This document shows positions 61,640-64,000 of a stretch of 64,000 nucleotides of DNA, one piece after another; the first letter of the stretch is position 1; each line of letters begins with the position of its first letter. Position numbers and translations under genes: made by a program. This DNA comes from Listeria monocytogenes (GTDB taxonomy: Bacteria > Bacillota > Bacilli > Lactobacillales > Listeriaceae): the NCBI RefSeq assembly GCF_900187225.1, contig NZ_LT906436.1:434001-498000 (forward strand). The letters are read 5' to 3'. Under the pieces are notes generated by a model. The model saw only the letters and a list, made by a program, of their open reading frames with translations. It made no database searches and was not told the DNA's origin.

Positions 61640-63340
61640 ATGAAAAATAAAAAACGTACGCTAGTCGCTCTAACTGGGGCTGCAATTGGAACAGGTATTG
61701 CCGCAAAGAAAATTTCTGAACAAAAGGCCGCTGAAAAAGAACAGGCAGTGGATGAAGCAATTAAGGCGCGCTATTATGGTGACAAACAAGTGTATTTCGT
61801 CGGTGGCGGGATTGCTAGTTTGGCGGGCGCTGTTTATTTAATTCGTGATGCCAATTTTGATGGGAAAAATATTCATATTATTGAAGGTATGCATATTTTA
61901 GGCGGAAGTAATGATGGAGCCGGAAGTGTGGAACATGGCTTTGTTTGTCGCGGTGGTCGGATGTTAAATGAAGAAACTTATGAAAATTTCTGGGATTTAT
62001 TTAGTAGTATTCCGTCGCTTGATATGCCGAACTTTAGTGTGACGGAAGAGATTTTGAATTTTGACCATTTACATCCAACCCATGCGCAAGCGAGATTAGT
62101 TGATAAAGATCGCAATATCCTCGATGCGCATTCGATGGGATTTAATAATAATGACCGGATGTTGATGACGAAACTGCTCGCTACTCCGGAAGAAAAACTG
62201 GATAATTTAACGATACGTGATTGGTTTGACGAACACTTTTTTGAAACGAATTTTTGGTATATGTGGCAAACCACTTTTGCTTTCCAAAAATGGAGCAGCT
62301 TGTTTGAATTTAGACGTTATATGAATCGGATGATGTTAGAATTTAGTCGGATTGATACGCTGGAAGGTGTAACGAGAACGCCTCTAAACCAATACGAAAG
62401 CTTGATTTTACCTTTAAAAACATTTTTAGATAAACATCATGTTGATTTTACGATTAATCAAACGGTGGAAGATATCGATTTTAAAGATGCGCCTGGAATT
62501 ACAGCGACAGCACTTCATTTATCGGATGGATCAACTATTGAACTTGGCCCAGACGATGACGTGATTATGACGAATGCATGTATGACGGATAGTGCGACAC
62601 TCGGCGATATGAATACGCCAGCACCGAAACCAGAAGAAAAACCAATTTCCGGGGAGCTTTGGTATAAAGTCGCGCAAAAGAAACCAAATTTAGGGAATCC
62701 AGAGCCATTCTTCGCTCATGAGGAAGAAACAAATTGGCAAAGCTTTACCGTCACTTGTCATGGTGATAAATTATTAAAACGTATCGAACGCTTCACTGGA
62801 AATATTCCGGGAAGTGGCGCGCTTATGACATTTAAAGATTCCAATTGGCTTATGAGTACGGTTGTTGCTGCACAACCACATTTTAAAGCGCAAGATGCGA
62901 ATACTACGATTTTCTGGGGTTACGGATTATATCCAGACCGCGTTGGTGATTTCGTGAAAAAACCAATGAAAGAATGTACTGGGGAAGAAATTTTATATGA
63001 ATTAATGTGTCATTTGAACTGGCAAGATGATTTTGAAGAAATTAAAGCGGATATAATCAATGTAATTCCGTGCTATATGCCGTACATTGACGCGCAATTC
63101 GAACCGCGGGCAATGAGCGATCGTCCGGCTGTTGTTCCGGAGGGCAGTACAAACTTCGCGATGATTAGCCAATTTGTGGAAATTCCAAAAGATATGGTTT
63201 TCACCGAAGAATATTCCGTTCGCGCTGCTAGAATCGCCGTGTATACGTTACTTGATATTGACAAAAAAATCTGTCCAGTAACACCACATAATCGTGATCC
63301 AAAAGTGCTAGCGAAAGCAACCCAAACCATGTTTAGATAA
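61640..63340 (+). CDS. ohyA: Oleate hydratase (myosin-cross-reactive antigen family)
   Basis: 566 residues from ATG 61640, which has GGAGGAG; an upstream in-frame start lacks one. After a short N-terminal stretch, the FAD motif is YFVGGGIASLAGAVYLIRD, followed by IIEGMHILGGSNDG. The catalytic loop is CRGGRMLNEETYENFWDLF. It adds water to the double bond of oleate to give 10-hydroxystearate, detoxifying host unsaturated fatty acids, and acts at the membrane face. It follows a TetR gene that probably controls it. Confidence 0.93.
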   Translation: MKNKKRTLVALTGAAIGTGIAAKKISEQKAAEKEQAVDEAIKARYYGDKQVYFVGGGIASLAGAVYLIRDANFDGKNIHIIEGMHILGGSNDGAGSVEHGFVCRGGRMLNEETYENFWDLFSSIPSLDMPNFSVTEEILNFDHLHPTHAQARLVDKDRNILDAHSMGFNNNDRMLMTKLLATPEEKLDNLTIRDWFDEHFFETNFWYMWQTTFAFQKWSSLFEFRRYMNRMMLEFSRIDTLEGVTRTPLNQYESLILPLKTFLDKHHVDFTINQTVEDIDFKDAPGITATALHLSDGSTIELGPDDDVIMTNACMTDSATLGDMNTPAPKPEEKPISGELWYKVAQKKPNLGNPEPFFAHEEETNWQSFTVTCHGDKLLKRIERFTGNIPGSGALMTFKDSNWLMSTVVAAQPHFKAQDANTTIFWGYGLYPDRVGDFVKKPMKECTGEEILYELMCHLNWQDDFEEIKADIINVIPCYMPYIDAQFEPRAMSDRPAVVPEGSTNFAMISQFVEIPKDMVFTEEYSVRAARIAVYTLLDIDKKICPVTPHNRDPKVLAKATQTMFR

Positions 63341-63344
63341 AGTG

Positions 63345-63381
63345 AAAAAGTAGCTATTTGTGACAGAATAGCTACTTTTTT
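63345..63381 (+). terminator. Terminator after oleate hydratase
   Basis: AAAAAGTAGCTATT (63345-63358) pairs with AATAGCTACTTTTT (63367-63380). Confidence 0.9.
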
Positions 63382-63490
63382 TGTGCGAGACAGGACAAAC
63401 GACTGATATTTGCGAAATAGCATTGCTTGTGAACCATAAAACAGCTATAATCTTTATAGACGAAAACAAGACCTGAAAAGAGGCTGAACA

Positions 63491-64000
63491 ATGGAAAAAA
63501 GCTCCATTTATGGATTAACATGGACAAAATTAACAGAATGGCTAGAAGCACACGGTCAAAAGAAATTCCGCGCAACACAAGTGTGGGACTGGCTTTATAG
63601 AAAACGTGTCAAAACTTTTGAAGAAATGAGTAACGTTCCAAAAGAAACAATTGAACTTTTAACAGCGAATTTTGTGATGAACACTTTAGAAGAACAAGTG
63701 GTACAAGAATCTACAGATGGCACGACGAAATATTTATTTAAGCTGAGTGACGGGAACTTAATTGAAACCGTGATGATGAAGCAAGAATATGGCTTGTCGG
63801 TTTGTGTAACGACCCAAGTTGGTTGTAATATCGGCTGTACTTTTTGTGCGAGTGGGCTTTTGAAGAAAAGTCGCGACTTAACTGCTGGCGAAATCGTGGA
63901 ACAAATTATGAATGTGCAGCATTATTTGGATGGACGTAATTTGGAAGAACGCGTGAGTCACGTGGTTGTAATGGGAATCGGGGAACCGTTTGATAATTAC
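63491..64000 (+). CDS. rlmN: RlmN-type 23S rRNA methyltransferase, 3' part outside window
   Basis: 170 codons are visible. The N-terminal domain ([24 protein letters not shown]) is followed by the radical SAM cluster motif C-x3-C-x2-C in [30 protein letters not shown] leads into the SAM site. RlmN methylates C2 of A2503 in 23S rRNA; Cfr, which targets C8, shares the fold, so the distinction needs the missing C-terminus. AAAGAGG precedes ATG 63491. The gene continues past base 64000. Confidence 0.88.
   Translation, partial: MEKSSIYGLTWTKLTEWLEAHGQKKFRATQVWDWLYRKRVKTFEEMSNVPKETIELLTANFVMNTLEEQVVQESTDGTTKYLFKLSDGNLIETVMMKQEYGLSVCVTTQVGCNIGCTFCASGLLKKSRDLTAGEIVEQIMNVQHYLDGRNLEERVSHVVVMGIGEPFDNY

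Overview
The window is chromosomal DNA of Listeria monocytogenes. The decisive evidence is an intact inlA (800 codons, LPTTG anchor at residues 767-771) followed by inlB (630 codons, three GW modules), with a PrfA box upstream. The sigC-lstR-rodA-like operon and the five-gene stress survival islet SSI-1 (YhgE/Pip protein, Mga-type regulator, pva, gadD1, gadT1) are together typical of lineage II strains. That lineage call rests on recalled strain knowledge, not on a search. Composition is low-GC, with strong Shine-Dalgarno sequences and many bidirectional rho-independent terminators. I see no rRNA, tRNA, CRISPR array, transposase, integrase or prophage.

Layout. 1-5.1 kb: membrane and envelope genes, a ZIP metal transporter, a candidate small RNA, pgdA, a small Xre/membrane-protein pair, an S24/S26-like protein and a TMEM175-type channel. 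5.2-8.3 kb: a HAD phosphatase and the minus-strand sigC-lstR-SEDS operon. 8.5-16 kb: a GRP sugar transporter and a divergent fructose-family PTS operon with its own PRD activator and a GH38 mannosidase. 16-18.3 kb: LysR regulator facing an acetyltransferase and an SDR. 18.3-23.4 kb: inlAB with a long leader. 23.4-31.3 kb: redox-type regulator and reductase, a stand-alone condensation-like protein, low-affinity PBP (MecA type) and an LCP protein. 31.3-40.4 kb: SSI-1. 40.6-53.1 kb: membrane proteins, a transglutaminase/DUF58/MoxR operon, and a PucR-permease-DUF917-hydantoinase cluster.

53.1-60.9 kb is an accessory region of small secreted or membrane proteins, gene remnants and repeats. It is best explained as an old tandem segmental duplication. 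The order [hydantoinase 3' end - 275-bp non-coding block - variable cargo - HD hydrolase] occurs twice. In the second unit the hydantoinase part is about 100 bp and the HD gene is an internally deleted remnant. Cargo 1 is a set of small secreted proteins with an ArsD-like partner. Cargo 2 is three tandem DUF3139 genes. 60.9-64 kb returns to core genes: TetR regulator, oleate hydratase and the start of rlmN.

Main observations for follow-up: (i) three copies of one promoter architecture in SSI-1, CGACAAAA lying exactly 36 nt upstream of the -10; (ii) the tandem duplication with a palindrome kept by compensatory changes; (iii) a secreted-protein gene split by one in-frame TAG; (iv) a 51-codon small gene behind gadT1; (v) a candidate small RNA between the ZIP gene and pgdA.
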